64,000 nt of DNA from Gordionus sp. m RMFG-2023 (taxonomy: Eukaryota > Nematomorpha > Gordioida > Chordodea > Parachordodidae), in the NCBI RefSeq assembly GCF_954871325.1, contig NC_088778.1, positions 28,381,120 through 28,445,119 of the forward strand, written 5' to 3'. A program made the translations under genes and the position numbers. How positions within the stretch are numbered: the first letter of the stretch is position 1; each line of letters opens with the position of its first letter. The notes under the pieces were generated by a model. It did no database searches. It saw only the letters and a program-made list of their open reading frames with translations, and was not told where the DNA came from. Below, piece after piece: positions 22,835 to 43,447 of the stretch.

Positions 22835-25324
22835 TCTTAATAATAAACGTAAACTATAATATAAAAAATTATAAATGATATACAGAAATAAGATTATAAT
22901 TTACCTTTAAATAAATAGAATTCTCAATTTATGATGATTAAATTATGGAAAGAAATTATAAAGATTAAATTATGGAAGGAAATGAAAAATATTAAAGTTT
23001 TTAATATTTTTAAATGAAGGAAAGGAGAAAATTTTAAGATATAATATAATTCTATTTATTAATTTATAATCTAAAGTTAGGCGGGGAAAAAATAAGAAAA
23101 GATTTGAATTTATGTTTAATTTAGATTATAAAATTTACATTTAAAAACTTTTATCTTTATTTGAGAAAAATAATGATTGAATTCTTTAAAATTATTGAAC
23201 AAAAAGAGAAAATCCGAAAATAAAATAATTTTTTTTGTTGTCCAAAATTTGACGGAAAGGGGATTTAAGATTTAACATAATTTTGGTTATTCTTATAGTA
23301 TTTATCAGGAAGGTGTATTGTTTTTTTAAATTTTATAATTCAATTATTTTTATAATTTTAATACCCTTAATATAACTAAATAAACAAATTGCGCATTAAT
23401 TTTTAAAAACGGCCGATTAAGATTTTAGCCAAAATAATATGTAAAATTCGAGATAGAGGTCCAAACCTTTCTAACATCTATGCGCAAAATCTCCTGGCTT
23501 ACATAATAATATTGACTACCAATCAACATCCTTATAATTTGGTAAATTGATCCACCAAAGAAATCGGTATAAATATTGGTATCCAATTTTATTTTAATAT
23601 TACACATTTAGTAAATAAAATTGAGATTTTTGTAAAAAAAAAATAGGAAGAAATGATTAATAGGACCAACATTCAAAATGATTTCTATTTAATCATCCTT
23701 TTTTTGAAACTAATAAATTACAAGTGTATTAAATACGCGCCGAATTGACGTAGATATTTTAAAAAAAAATGAACCTTTTTTTCTTTGCTTCCCCAATGCT
23801 TTGTTAAAAAAAGTTAATATACAATAGATTTAAAATGTTTATTTATATTAAAAAATAAGCAATTTTATATTTGGTTTGAGTTTTTTAATGTAATAATTAA
23901 TGATGTGTAATTGCTAGATTGCATATTCATGCATTAAAGTACATTTAAAAGTGTGCATAGATTGGAGTAAGCTTTAGCTCCATTTTATGGTTGGCGCGTT
24001 CGATTAAATGACATTAATATAATGATGGATAAGAAAATTAGTCAAAGTGTAAACTATAAAGTAAAGCTATCGCTGACACCGTATGTTGTTCAGCTATAAT
24101 TAGTAAATCATCAATATTATATTTATTAGAAATAATAATAAATATATATCGTATTGGCATGATATTTTCTTATATTTATCTAAAAATAAGCTATGCCTAG
24201 TTTTGATTCCCGATAAATTTTTAACATTTTTTTTTAAATGTAAATATAATATTTATTTTTTTAACATAGTAAAAAATAGTATTAATTTTATTAATGTAAT
24301 AAATTAATATTCATTTTTAATTATTTTAAAATAATCCATAGATATCGTCAAGATAATTTTAACACCTTAATTAAGTATTAATTTTATATTTGGTCTTTAA
24401 GAAAAATTACAAAGGATGCAATGTTATCTTGTTTTTATGGACACTACCTTAAGGTCAACTAACCGATATTATAATTATATATATATATATTAATTTAAGT
24501 TTTAGACTTAATAATAATAAAAATTTATATTTAATAAACACTATGTTTAATCATTTTTTAGAACTGCTGAAGAAACAATCAGTAACAATATTTTATGAAA
24601 ATGTCTACGAACTAGCTTTTATAATATTTTTAACAACAAATCTAAAATAATCTCTGACTATGGACAATTTTTTTTCCTAGAGAGCATAGCTTAGCCAAGA
24701 CTTTGATAAAATGGGGAGCACTATTAGGTGGGTTTTTTTTCCATAAATTTTATTGGAGGTTTTTAGGTCGACTTATTGTAGGCTTTTGGCTATATTAATT
24801 TTTTATAAAAATAATTTTGAGTTTCACTTTTTTTTTATAAAAATGCAAAAAAAAAGGAATTATAGTCGTTATAATTTATTAACTTTTACTAATTTGTCTT
24901 TCAAATTCTTCTATAAATATAATGTAGTAATCTGCTCATAATTTTTCAAGCCCAACCCTGCCCGAAACTATTATAAGAACTTTGTCCGGTCAGGCTCGAT
25001 CCCGAACGAAATTTATTTTATTGGTCCCGAAAAACCCTACCCAAGATTTTTTACAAAAAACTTTTGTTCTCCCTGTTCGGCCCGAATTTATTAAAATATG
25101 GAAGAATTTAATATATTTTAATTGTAAAAAAAAAGTATTCTAAAAATAAAAATTATTGGGGCCTTGTTACTTGAAAGAATTTTAAAATTTATCAATTTAT
25201 TCCATAAAATTGTGTGATATCATATTTAATTTAAGCCCCACCAGGTCTGGACCAAATTTTTAAAATATTAGCCCTGACCCTGCCCAAACACTGTGTTTGG
25301 TTGTATCTTGATGACGGCTTCCTG
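22835..25324. other. Gene-free DNA with MITE pieces
   Basis: No gene was recognised. 23397-23508 is a MITE fragment of the TAGTGTTGTTAAACGG family. About 24930-25290 is a GGCCC-rich block opening 'tagtaatctgctc', probably a copy of the TAGAGATCTG family without a clear right end. It adjoins the truncated gypsy remnant. Confidence 0.45.
23397..23508 (+). repeat. MITE fragment (TAGTGTTGTTAAACGG family)
   Basis: 'aaacggccgattaagattttagccaaaataat' and 'gtccaaacctttctaacatctatg' match the family. The terminal parts are missing. Confidence 0.6.
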
Positions 25325-26444
25325 TAATTTTATTTATCCTCATTTTTTTTAAAAACTTGCGGAAATTTTGAAACAATAGTATTTAAACTGAAATCTTTCA
25401 TATTTATATTATTAATTCGAACTTCTTCAGGAAGTTTGATATCAAATTCTCTAAGAATGGGCATTCCAAAAAGAAGGGAATTCTCACCCTTAACTACCCA
25501 AATAGGTAAAAATTTTAAAATATTCTTTACTTCGACTTCCACTAAACATTTACCCAATATCTCGATCTTGATATGGTTTCCTACTAGTTTATAAGCCGAT
25601 GATAATGGGGTTTGCCTATGCGACTCCATGTAACCTCATCTATCACACTACACGCCATGCCAGTATCAAATTCCTTAGTACTGCAGCCAATTTATCTTCG
25701 CATCGATTGTAGCTTTATTAGCAAAAAACAGGCGAGGTGTCCGTTGTAAAATCATTTATATAGCATGCGTTCTACACTCTTTCTCTATGTGGTTTGCTTT
25801 TCCGCACCTAAAGCATATTACGCTGAAATTAGGCTTAAAACTTGATTTATAATTATTATAGTTGAATTTGTTAGCACTACAATTATTGAATTTATTAACG
25901 TTATTATAATTATTCCTAAAATAAGTATTTTTGGAACCTTGCATAGGCTTATGTTTAATTATTTTATTGACTTCTGCCAGGGTTTCCTCTCCAATGAAAA
26001 TAGCGCGATAGCTAGATGCACAGTATCTTCAAAAATAATATTATCTTCATCATATTTTGACCGAAGTTCTTTGTCCAGCTTAGGTAGCTCTACTCCTAAG
26101 ATGAAAATATCTCTTAAGAGTTCATCAACCGGCGATTTAAAATTACATAAAGAGCAAATGCTTTTTAATTTGATTAAAAAATCGATAATAGTTTCACTGC
26201 CTCTTTTTAAAGTATAAAAATTATTGCGATGTAGAAAAATACTCGAAAAATCTTTAAATATTTTTTCTAAATTGTCAAGTAGAATTGGATAATTTATGTT
26301 ATCTAGGTTATTAGGGAAGTAAAAAAATTTTAATTAAATTATCAGTCCTATATAGGCTAATAATGAATCTTTTTTTATTTTGATCAACAATATTTTTTAC
26401 TTTGAAAATGAGTTCTATATTATATAGATAATCCTGAATGTTAA
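25325..26444 (-). mobile_element. Broken Ty3/gypsy element A (gag-protease part), minus strand
   Basis: This old minus-strand remnant continues beyond the nested element B at 29067-29132, where the start of its Gag (MPNEDSKKIFLKKNEEI) lies. Parts in minus-strand order: Gag region (about 26.44-25.95 kb), a CX2CX4HX4C knuckle CFRCGKANHIEKEC in an Asn/Lys/Phe-rich tract (25.76-25.94 kb), an aspartic protease core DTGMACSVID (about 25.65 kb), and the post-protease region to 25.33 kb. Reverse transcriptase and integrase are absent. It is broken in several places and fossil. Confidence 0.8.
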
Positions 26445-26583
26445 TGATGTGTATTAAATTGTTGTTTTTTGTTATTTATTATAAAATGTTTATTTTTATT
26501 ATTATTATATATTTTGAGATTAATTTGAATAATAAAGGCTGATTTTGATTTTTTACATTACAAAATAAAAGATTAAGAAAAAC
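26445..26583 (+). repeat. 5' LTR of gypsy element B
   Basis: It starts tgatgtgtattaaattgttg and is matched almost base for base by 28928-29066. At about 140 bp it is short for an LTR. The exact 3' limit and the target duplication were not resolved. Confidence 0.75.
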
Positions 26584-27657
26584 TCGTTTACTACTAAAAT
26601 TACATTAATGGCGCAGTCTATAAAAAGTCTAACGGATTCAAACCTGTGTTACAAAGATTGGTACAACTTATTTTAAGAATTTAAAAACACACAACCAAGT
26701 TTAACACCATCACAAGAAAAATCTCTGTTATTAACAAATAGGGTGTGATACGTACAAAATACTGGTAAATTTATGTGCACCTGATAGTCCGGGAAACAAA
26801 GAGGTATTAGAAATACAAAATATTTTAATCATGCATTTTCATCCTAAACCTAATATAATAGTAGAAAGATATAATTTTTATCAATATAATCAACAAAATG
26901 ATGAAAAATGAGAAACCAATAATTAAAAAAGTTAATAATGATAATGATAAACAAACAAAATCATATAATAAATGTTAAACAATTAAAATCATATAATAAT
27001 TATAATGCGAGCTACAACAATTGTTTTTTCAAGAATGCCGCTTGTTATAAATGCAACAAAATTGGACACATTGCTCGAGTCTGTAGAAAATAAATAGAGA
27101 ATTTATTAATAATAAAACAAACGAATATAATCCAGAATTTTGGGTGGATGTCAAAATAAACAACAGCGATATAAGAATGGAATTGGATATTGGAGCTGGA
27201 GTCAGTATAATTAACGAAATAGATTGAAAAAATAAACTTAATCATCCTAAATTAACAAATTGCATGCTAAAACTTAAAAGTTATATAGGAACCAATATAC
27301 CAGTACCACTATTAGGCCAAACTGTAGTAAAAGTAAAATATAAAGGGTGAACATTAGAACTACCTCTCATAATTACAAAAGGATATGTAAAAATCTAATT
27401 GGAAAAAATTGGATAATTAAATTTCCCAAAATGACTTAATTACCTGAAAGGACCATACAAATAAATAATATTAATATACAAAATGAATTTCCTCAATTAT
27501 TTACCAAAGAATTAGGCTGCTTGAAAGATTAAAAGGCACAAATATATATGAAATAGAAGTCAAAAGTAGTAGACAAATAGCAAATGCTGACATGCTATCT
27601 AGATTACCCCTAAAGGGAACTCCAATATCAAAAGAAGAAGCGCTAGATTAAATACAG

Positions 27658-28772
27658 ATGAGAGAAACACCTTTAAATGCAAGCGAAATTAAAAGAGAAA
27701 CAATGCGAGATTATATATTTTCTAAAGTATACAGTTATACAATAGATGGATGGCTAATAAACTATGATGCATGTTTAAAGGAGTATAGCCAAAGGAGAGA
27801 GGAAATTACAACTGAGAGAGGTTGTTTATTATGGAGAACGAAAATGATAATACCACAACAATACCGAAACAACGTGTTGGACATGATTCATCAAGGACAT
27901 ATCGGAATGGTAAAAATGAAGATAAGAGCCCGGCAATACGAGTGGTTGCCTAATATAAACCAAGATATAGAAACTTGGGTCGAAAAATGTAGAGAATGCC
28001 AGGAACAGATATGCCTCAAAAGACAGCAATTCAAAATTGGCCAAAACCACCAAAAGCATGGCACCGATTACATATTGATTATGCTGGAGCATTTCAAAAT
28101 CATTATTGGTTGGTAGTGTTAGATGCTAGCAGTCGCTAGCCAGAAATAGTTCCCATGACTAGTACTACAACCGAAAGCACGATAAAAATATTAATAAATA
28201 TTTTTGCAAGATTCGGATTTCCCAAAATAATCGTTTCTGATAACGGACCCCAATTAAGCAGCAAAGATTTCAATGATTTTTGTGAAAAAAACGGAATTCA
28301 ATTAGTGCACGGAAGTCCTTACCATCCTCAGACAAACGGCATGGCCGAACGTTTAGTTCGAACTTTTAAACAGAATATGAATAAAAGAAACGAGAGGGAT
28401 TTAGAAACCAGCCTAGCTATTTTTCTCTACAATTACAGAAATACACCAGGAACAGAAACTGAACAAAGTCCCGCTGAAATACTACTAAAATTTAAACCTA
28501 GATGATTGTTAGATCAAATTTTCCAACGGGGAAACAAAAAGGAGAAATTTGAATACCACAATCAAAAATTTCAGATAAATGAAAATGTTTGGTCGCGCCT
28601 TTACAATAGTAGAAAAAAATGGGAAGAAGCCAGTATTAAAGGCATACTCGGATCACAACGTTATGAAGTAAGTATAGCGGATAATACGATTATACGTCAT
28701 ACGGACCAATTAAAGAAAAGAACCGAAAATGTATTAATTGAAGAATACGAATTAGAAGAGAGATCGGAGTAG
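27658..28772 (+). pseudogene. Integrase region of gypsy element B
   Basis: Part of fossil element B. The N-terminal zinc-binding finger (HQGHIGMVKM followed by CRECQE), the DDE core region (IIVSDNGPQLSS and SPYHPQTNGMAERLV) and a basic C-terminal segment are recognisable as a Ty3/gypsy integrase, which inserts the DNA copy into host chromosomes. Broken, not a working gene. Confidence 0.85.
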
Positions 28773-28927
28773 AAGAGAAATCCGAAGAGATAGTAAACAG
28801 AGATAGTAAACAAAGAGGATGTAATAAAAAATAACTATGAAATGAATTCAAAGGAGAGGGAGGAAGAAACAAGTCAAGATCGATATCCCAAAAGGATACG
28901 ATCGAAACCAGATCGACTGGGGATAAA

Positions 28928-29066
28928 TGATGTGTATTAAATTGTTGTTATTTGTTATTTTTTGTAAAATGTTTATTTTTATTATTATTATATATTTTGA
29001 GATTAATTTGAATAATAAAGGCAGATTTTGATTTTTTACATTACAAAATAAAAGAATAAGAAAAAA
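28928..29066 (+). repeat. 3' LTR of gypsy element B
   Basis: Near-identical partner of 26445-26583, preceded by the purine-rich 'ctggggataaa'. High similarity suggests a fairly recent insertion despite the damaged interior. Confidence 0.75.
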
Positions 29067-29132
29067 TTGAGTAGGTTTTGATATTTCTTCGTTTTTCTTC
29101 AGAAATATCTTCTTTGAGTCTTCGTTAGGCAT
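29067..29132 (-). pseudogene. Gag N-terminal piece of gypsy element A
   Basis: The minus-strand frame MPNEDSKKIFLKKNEEI ends where the 3' LTR of element B begins, and element A's Gag resumes at 26.44 kb on the other side of B. This shows the nesting order. Confidence 0.7.
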
Positions 29133-31649
29133 ATTATAATTTTAACCATTTAATACGTCTCTAAAAGAAAATAATTCTTAGCTAAATTAATTGAATTCGA
29201 AATAATAATATATAGTGATTTATTTAATATAATAAAATATATTTATATGTTTTTATTTTTGCCTATTATAATAATTTGTAGCTTATAAGCAAATTAACAA
29301 AATCAATTTATATTTATATTAATATCAACAATGTCATTATCTTTGAAATTAAATCCTTAAATAAAGTATATAAACAGGGTAATATATATCCCGCAAAAAA
29401 AAATTTCCTATTTTTTTGTTCCATAAGAGATTTCCTTGATATGAATAAATGTTTAAGAACGACAGATTGATTTGTCCACTTTGAATTCCTATATTTATAT
29501 AAAAATTACTTATTGTAAACTACATTATCGAGAAGATTAAGTTTCTTATTTCAATAAAAAATGTAGTATTACAACAAAATATTTTATTTTTTAACAAACT
29601 ATTAATTATCATAATGATACCGTCCAAAGAGTTGGGTGAGCTACAACTTTATAGAAACATTCCTATTTTTATTACTAATTAGTTGTTTTTCTTTAATATG
29701 TAAAAGAGAATGTTGAACTTCATATATTTTATAATAATTTGGGCTTATACTACAAAAATTTTATTTGGCAATATTTTATTTGCTAGATCCTTTAAAAGCA
29801 AAAGTCCATGATATAAAGACCCAATGCATTCGATATTTATATATTTAATTTTCACAAGTGTTCAGGTTTTCTTCATTACTTTATTTATTTATTATCTTAA
29901 TTTTTTTGTTTCCTATTTCTACAATTACTTTAATAAATTCAATATATGTATACATACTCCCGTATGCATATTGGTTCCTGTTTAAATTAATTCATAAAAA
30001 TTGGACTTAGGAGGATTGCTATAATTTATAATACATTCTAGAGATCTGTAAACGGCTCCACCCTTACCCATCTCGAACCTCAAGTTATTTTTAAAAATAA
30101 TTTTGGTTCGGACTGGTTCGGGCTTAATAAATCTTTAAAAAATTTCTGACTTTCTATATATGATATCTACATTTTGTCAAATTGATATATTTTAAAATTC
30201 TGGCAAGAAACAAGGCTGTAATATTTATTTGTTAAAAAAATATTAAATTTTTCTATATTTAAATAAATTCGGGCCGGGCCCAGGCCGGGCTTGAAAAATT
30301 AAGCTCGATACAGGCACTAATATATTTCACTATTATATTTGTCTACACATCATTAATAAGGGTCAAATTTTTATTTTTTTTCTTATCTTTCGGTTACTAT
30401 ATTTTTAATTATTTCATATTCACTGAAATTTTTACTAGATAAATATCTTGTGAGCATTTTAAATGCTGTTTTTAAAGATTAAAGCCAAATACAGGTTGCA
30501 TTATCAAAAATGAACAATTTAACATACAAATGGTGTTGCTAAATTATCAATATATTTCATTAAATTATTTTAAGAAATTTATATTATTATTAGTAGAATT
30601 AAAATTAGTAGTGGAAACTCCTTATCCTTATTTCAGTTATTATTAGAAATTTAAAATAAATTTCAGATAAAAGAATTTCCTTCAGATAAGCATGACTAGA
30701 GTTGAGCTTTTATTATTATCGAAAATCATCATAAATACAAAAACAAAACAGAATTATGATAAAAAATAATCCTGATTATTTGATAAAATAAGCATAAAAT
30801 AATAGTTAGGGAAACTATAGGGGAAATTTTCCTATCGGTACATTTATAATTTTAGCCATCCAAACTTGTTACCTACCATAGCACAGTGAAAATAAATAAT
30901 TTTAAAATTATTTTGGCTAGTTACTTAAAATAATATGAATCAAAAAATAGTAAACCAATAGCAAAAAACAGCACCATATCATGGTCTATGAGTAAATTAA
31001 CATTTTCATATTAACTAAATTTTACCGTTTTAATATAGATATAAAAAAAATGAGCAACTAATGATTCAATTTCCTTAATGATCAAAAAAAATTCAAATTT
31101 AATTACCTGAAAATTTGATTTATTATTATAAAATTATTTTAATTATTATTCTAGATTTAAGAACATTATTGATTCTTAAGTTAAAGAAATTGGCAAAACA
31201 AATATTTCTTTTTTAAAATTAATATTATTTCATATATATAGTTTTACGATCTATTTCCCACGTGACATTTTGTTAAATTTCTTAATATCATCTTTCTATC
31301 AATTTAATATAATTTATCGAACGTAAATAAACACAAACATAACTTTAAAAACGTGATTTCTATTTTAGAATAAACCACCAGCCAAAGGTAAAATAATTAA
31401 AATATTTTTTTTACAATTAATATCTATTTTTAAATGTCGAAATAAATTTAGAAAATCGATAATATTAAATTGTTCTTCTAACAATTTTAAAATATTTAAC
31501 AAAATCAGAGGTTTTTAATTTTATTAACTTTAGAACTGTAATTTCTAAAAAATATTAATATGATATTAATACTTATAGAATAGTTTTATGTTCTAAATCT
31601 ATACTATCACATAATTTATTTTACTATTAATTATTTATTTCTTTTACAG
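29133..31649. other. Intergenic, upstream of the IGF2BP gene
   Basis: No gene was recognised. It holds the MITE at 30039-30319. A possible untranslated first exon ends at a GT donor near 31387 (ccagccaaag then gtaaaa) and would splice to 31650, but there is no coding signal to confirm it. Confidence 0.4.
30039..30319 (+). mobile_element. hAT-type MITE, family TAGAGATCTG
   Basis: 281 bp, opening tagagatctgtaaac and ending 'ggcacta'. The flanks atacattc (30031-30038) and atatattt (30320-30327) match at 6 of 8. The inside has the family's 'ttcgggccgggcccaggccgggc' block, one of the most GC-rich spots in the window. Confidence 0.7.
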
Positions 31650-31752
31650 AGTAAGATAGTGCGGACGCTTCCAAAGCCTGTCCACTTCGTTCCATTCTAA
31701 CCTTTACCAAACATACAGGGGCATTTTCTCAAAAATTATAAAATAGATTAAA
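31650..31752 (+). promoter_or_regulatory. 5' untranslated exon of the IGF2BP gene
   Basis: A strong acceptor (tttcttttacag) ends at 31649, about 100 bp before the ATG. The exon could be joined to an upstream non-coding exon, or to a trans-spliced leader if this lineage uses one. The sequence does not say which. Confidence 0.5.
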
Positions 31753-39057
<7,305 letters not shown>

Positions 39058-39120
39058 AAACCTTGGATTTATAGCTAAAAAACAATTTTCTTGTAATAAT
39101 TTTTATGAAGCTTAACAAAT

Positions 39121-39126
39121 AATAAA
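39121..39126 (+). promoter_or_regulatory. Polyadenylation signal AATAAA of the IGF2BP gene
   Basis: A canonical AATAAA lies 64 bp after the stop codon, giving a short 3' untranslated region. In such AT-rich DNA the hexamer also occurs by chance, but the position is right. Confidence 0.5.
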
Positions 39127-41399
39127 TATCAATAATTTTTGTACAACTTTATGATAGAATTAAATATCATCTTTTTAAAAACATAGTTTTTTGTGTTCTT
39201 TCAATATTTCATTGCATACATTAACGTTACTCTATGTTTCATTTTCATGTAAATTTTTGGATTTGCTTAGAAGTCTGAATTTTTGGTAAATTTTTCATCA
39301 AAATAGAGCACTTTTAATTTGTTGTCCTTTACTTACGATACATATATTGATCTTACAATGATAATAATAATCCCTATAAATATCTTAATTACATAAATAT
39401 GAGCATTTTTTTATGTAATAACCTTTTTATTACATAACCTTTGCAAATAAACATTATATATCCATTTTGGATAACTCCTTTCTAACATATAGTTTTTCTT
39501 CATAACTACCCTTTTCTAACCTACGAGGCATTGAATCATAGTGTAGAATGGCAGATCAGTTTAAATTATTTCGCATTGCACCATTGTAATGATAGTTATG
39601 GCTTTATTTGGATCTTGTTTAATTATTTTTATAACGATTTGGTATAATTAAAAACTCATTCTTAAATTAGCAAGGCTGGTGGTTTATTTTGTAATTTATT
39701 ATATAATATATGCAATTAATAATATTTATTTTGTAAATATATATATAAAAATATTGTAAATTATATATTTTTTTTATACACATCATTTAGTCAATTATTT
39801 GATGATTGAAAATCTGATTTATCTTATAATATTATTATATATGGCTATGTCTATTTATAAACTTCAGGTTTATGCATTTTCATTTCTCCCAATTTTTGTT
39901 GGGGAAATTTGTGTGTGTGATTCTTTTTATACCGTTTATCGCACTCATTATTAAGTATTTTTATTTTTTTTAATTTCATTTTTATTCAATTCACTATTAT
40001 TTATTATATAATAAGTAAGGTTACAATTAAACATTTTTTAGATTAATTTGTATATTCCGAAATATTCGTAGATGAAAATTTGTGTACCTGAAAAAATTTA
40101 CTGTGCAAGTGCTGAAACCTTCAGTCCAGAAGCCTCATCTGTAGTTCTCTAACTCTCATCACAACACCTCTACAATTTTATTTCAATTTAATTTTGTATC
40201 CTTTAATTCTTATAGTTTTTTTTTCTCTTAAAAAAATTGAATTTATAAAATAAAATTTACGGATTTTTTAAAAATATTTCATACCATTTGGCTAAATTTT
40301 TTCATAAATTTTTTTTTTGAATTATAATTTTCCAATTTACTTTGTAATCCCAAACGATATCTCATTTTTTCAATACAAAAAAATTATAAATAAATATAAA
40401 AAAAATAACAAAAATATTAATTGTATTAACTTATGATTTTATTAATATCATTCATACACCCTGATTCATTCTTTGTGTTTTGTAACTTCATTTAATTCGA
40501 TTCAGTTTAACCACATTATAACTTTTATTAGAAAATAAAAAAAATAATGAAAAATATGTAGCAAATGTTTGATTTGTTTTTTGCGTTATTTAACGATGAT
40601 CAATGCATTAGGAAAATAATCGAGGTTGCTAGGTCCAAGATATTTTATATTAACGTAATTAATATACACATATTTCAAAAATTAATTAAATCTTTGCCAT
40701 TTGTTAAAAACTCGCCATGATAAATCAACAAACAATCTGGTTAAAATATTATAAATATAAGAAGGTTAAAATTTTATTTTGTATTAAAGTAAAGTTAAAA
40801 GTTTGAGCAGTAAATGAATAAACGAACGATCTACTGAATTATTTTTCATTTAAGAATTTTTTTACAAATTAAGTTTTTAAGCCTGAACCAGATAAAATGG
40901 ATTATATGTTAACTTAAAGTTACAAATTTATTAATTTTTATTTTACTCATCTTTTTTTCGGTATATTAACCTTATTTCCACTTAAATTTGGTTTCGATTT
41001 GTATACTTTATCCTTTGGAAACCAATAATCCTAGACATATAATTGAATGGGATTATTGTAAAAAAAAAATTCCATCTGAAGAATATACTGCGTGATCAGT
41101 ATAATTTTTTCATTGAAATCTATTTTTTATTTTGACTCGATAAAAATATATTTTTATAATATTTGTCTATGGTTTGCTTATTATTTTAGCAAATCTAATA
41201 TCAAAACCATTACTTTTATCAGTGTTTTCGAGGATATAGAGCTCACAGTTAAAAAGAAGGTATGATGAATTTAAAATCTTTTGTTACATTAATAAATTCA
41301 TTATGTTTGCTTATTATATGAAGCAAATTCAGGGTAGCACCATTATATTTATCAGTCCGTTCATGTATTAAAGGAGCATGGGAAAAAAAGATATTTTAT
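39127..41399. other. Intergenic, nothing recognised
   Basis: A+T-rich DNA without supported genes. From about 41290 it already contains sequence related to the repeat units of the inverted repeat that follows. Confidence 0.4.
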
Positions 41400-43440
41400 A
41401 AAATCCACTATTAAATATGTAAAAATTACAAATTAAATTGTATTTAATTTTCATCCTCTTGTGATTTCAATTATTGTATTTGGAGTTGGATTTCGAATTA
41501 GTTGGTATATCCCTTTTCCTTTGATCAATCAAATCTTCCTTAAACGATCTTTACACTTTTACTAGGTTCACGAGAAGGGTTGGTTGTTTCTTTAATTTTT
41601 TTTGTAAAAACTGGTAATCATTCGACAAAAAATTTAACAGAATTTTAAAATTATTTTTGTAATTTTAAGTTAATATGTTCTCTAATTGTTTAGGGCAGGC
41701 CCAACGTGCTTAACTATTTCTATTGCCATTATTTTGGATAATGAAAGGGGCATGGGGAAAATGTATGAATGAAGATTTAGATTATTAATATTTTGCACTA
41801 CTTTTGTCATCAAGTGGTTTTTGCGGCGTTTTGTTTATAAGATTGATTCATGTAAGAGATACGATAAAAAAATATATTTAAAATATTTTATTGCATCACT
41901 AAATTTATTCTGTTTACTTATTGTTTGAAGCAAATTCAGGGTGACAAACTGGAGAAAAGTTGAGTAAAGAGTTACATTTTATAAAATCCACTATTTATTG
42001 AGTAAAAATGACAACATAAATTGTATTTTACTTCCATCATCTGCCATGTCCCTTTCCAAATTTGTTTGATTAATTACATTTAGATTGGATTTGGAGGTTA
42101 AAATATATCTTTTCCACTGGTCAATCCCCATCTATCATCTCATTGGATAAGTAGGCATTTCGTTAAATATATTTTTTTTCGTCTTTTATGACCTCTGATT
42201 TTTATTTGACACGTTAAAAAATATTTAATAAAAAGCTAAATTTTAAAATTATTTTATTAATATCTGCTTATGATTTATGGCTTATCCAAGGTGCTAAACT
42301 TTTACATTTACTAGTGCATTGATAGATTAAAAAGGTATGAGAAAAAGTATTATTAATATCTACTTTAGAGATCTGTAAAGTTAGTCCCGGCCCGAGTTCG
42401 GGGCCTTGGAATTTTTTTTAAATATATCTAAATTTATCAATTTTATATTGAATTTTTTATGTAAAATAAAAATATTTGATTTTATTTATTGAAATTAAAC
42501 GACATATAACATGTCTTTTATTTTGAGTAAATATAAAAATTAATTTCTATATTTAAATAAATTCGGGACGGGCCGGGTGGGTAAATTATTTTAAAAAAAT
42601 TCAGGTTCGGGCCGGGCCGGCAAAATCTTTTTTAAAAAATTACGGGTTCGGGCCAGGCTGGCAAAACTTTTTAAAAAAAATTTCAGGCCGGGACGGGCTT
42701 AAAAAATTAGGCCCGATGCAGATCACTAATCTACATTATCTTACAAAGCTTATCAATTAAAAATTACAAAATTATTTGCATTCTACATTCATCTTCTTTT
42801 GGCGTTTCTATTATTGTATTATGAATCGGATTTAAATTAAATTAACTATATCATTTTTCATTTGTATATTATCATTAAATTCTCCTGATATATGTTTTGT
42901 CACAAGTACAACGAAAGTTTTAGCGGGTTCTTTAATTTGTATTTTTGTGATGCTTATAACAACTGATAATAATTTGAGATACAATAATAAAAACATTTTA
43001 ATTAAATACAGGATTTTAGAATGTTTTTAGTAATTTTAATTAATATTTTCGATTATTTTTCAATGCAAACCTACAATTCGAAACTACTATTTTGGGGAAT
43101 GGAGGGGGCATTGAGAAAATGTATGAATAAAGCATTATTATAAAATCCGTTAATATTAATTAAAAAATATCAAAATTTATAAATGGTATTTTACTTCCAC
43201 TACTTTTATATGTTCCAAATTTGGTTTCGATGTGAGGTTACTGATTCCCTTTTCCGCTGGAAAATGCCCCCAGTAGGAATATATTTCTTATAACCTCTTA
43301 TTGCATTAGCTTGGTTATTGATGTTGTCATTAGATGTATCTAATTCGATTTTTATGACCAATGATTTTTATTTGCACCTAAAAAAATATTTATTAAAATG
43401 CTAAATTTTAAAATTATTTTATTAATACTAGGTTTATAAT
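41400..43440 (+). repeat. Left arm of a large imperfect inverted repeat
   Basis: The order of blocks here (cattttcatcctct..., gaattagttggtatat, ttgattaattacatttagatt, ggataagtaggc, cgtcttttatgacctctgattttta, cttatccaaggtgctaaac, tatcatttttcatttg, gaaactactattttggggaatggaggggg, ccaaatttggtttcgat) is repeated in reverse complement over 43448-44940. The left arm has an extra internal duplication (about 41590-41985) and a MITE (42366-42728) not present in the right arm. Confidence 0.85.
42366..42728 (+). mobile_element. hAT-type MITE, GC-rich family TAGAGATCTG
   Basis: 363 bp with ends tagagatctg and cagatcacta. The flanks atctactt (42358-42365) and atctacat (42729-42736) match at 7 of 8. It carries repeated 'ttcgggccgggc' type blocks. 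It is absent from the matching place of the opposite arm, so it inserted after the arms formed. Confidence 0.85.
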
Positions 43441-43447
43441 GTTTGCT

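Larger units (their letters stand above)
26445..29066 (+). mobile_element. Broken Ty3/gypsy element B, inserted in element A
   Basis: A fossil Ty3/gypsy retrotransposon of about 2.6 kb, plus strand, between two near-identical direct repeats of about 140 bp. Parts seen: Gag start (MAQSIKSL, about 26.6 kb), knuckle CYKCNKIGHIARVC (about 27.04 kb), protease core LDIGAGVSII (about 27.19 kb), the end of RNase H (ADMLSRLP, about 27.59 kb), and integrase with its HHCC finger, catalytic core and C-terminal part (27.66-28.77 kb). It is shorter than a full element, with several breaks. It sits inside the Gag coding part of element A, so it is younger than A. Confidence 0.85.
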
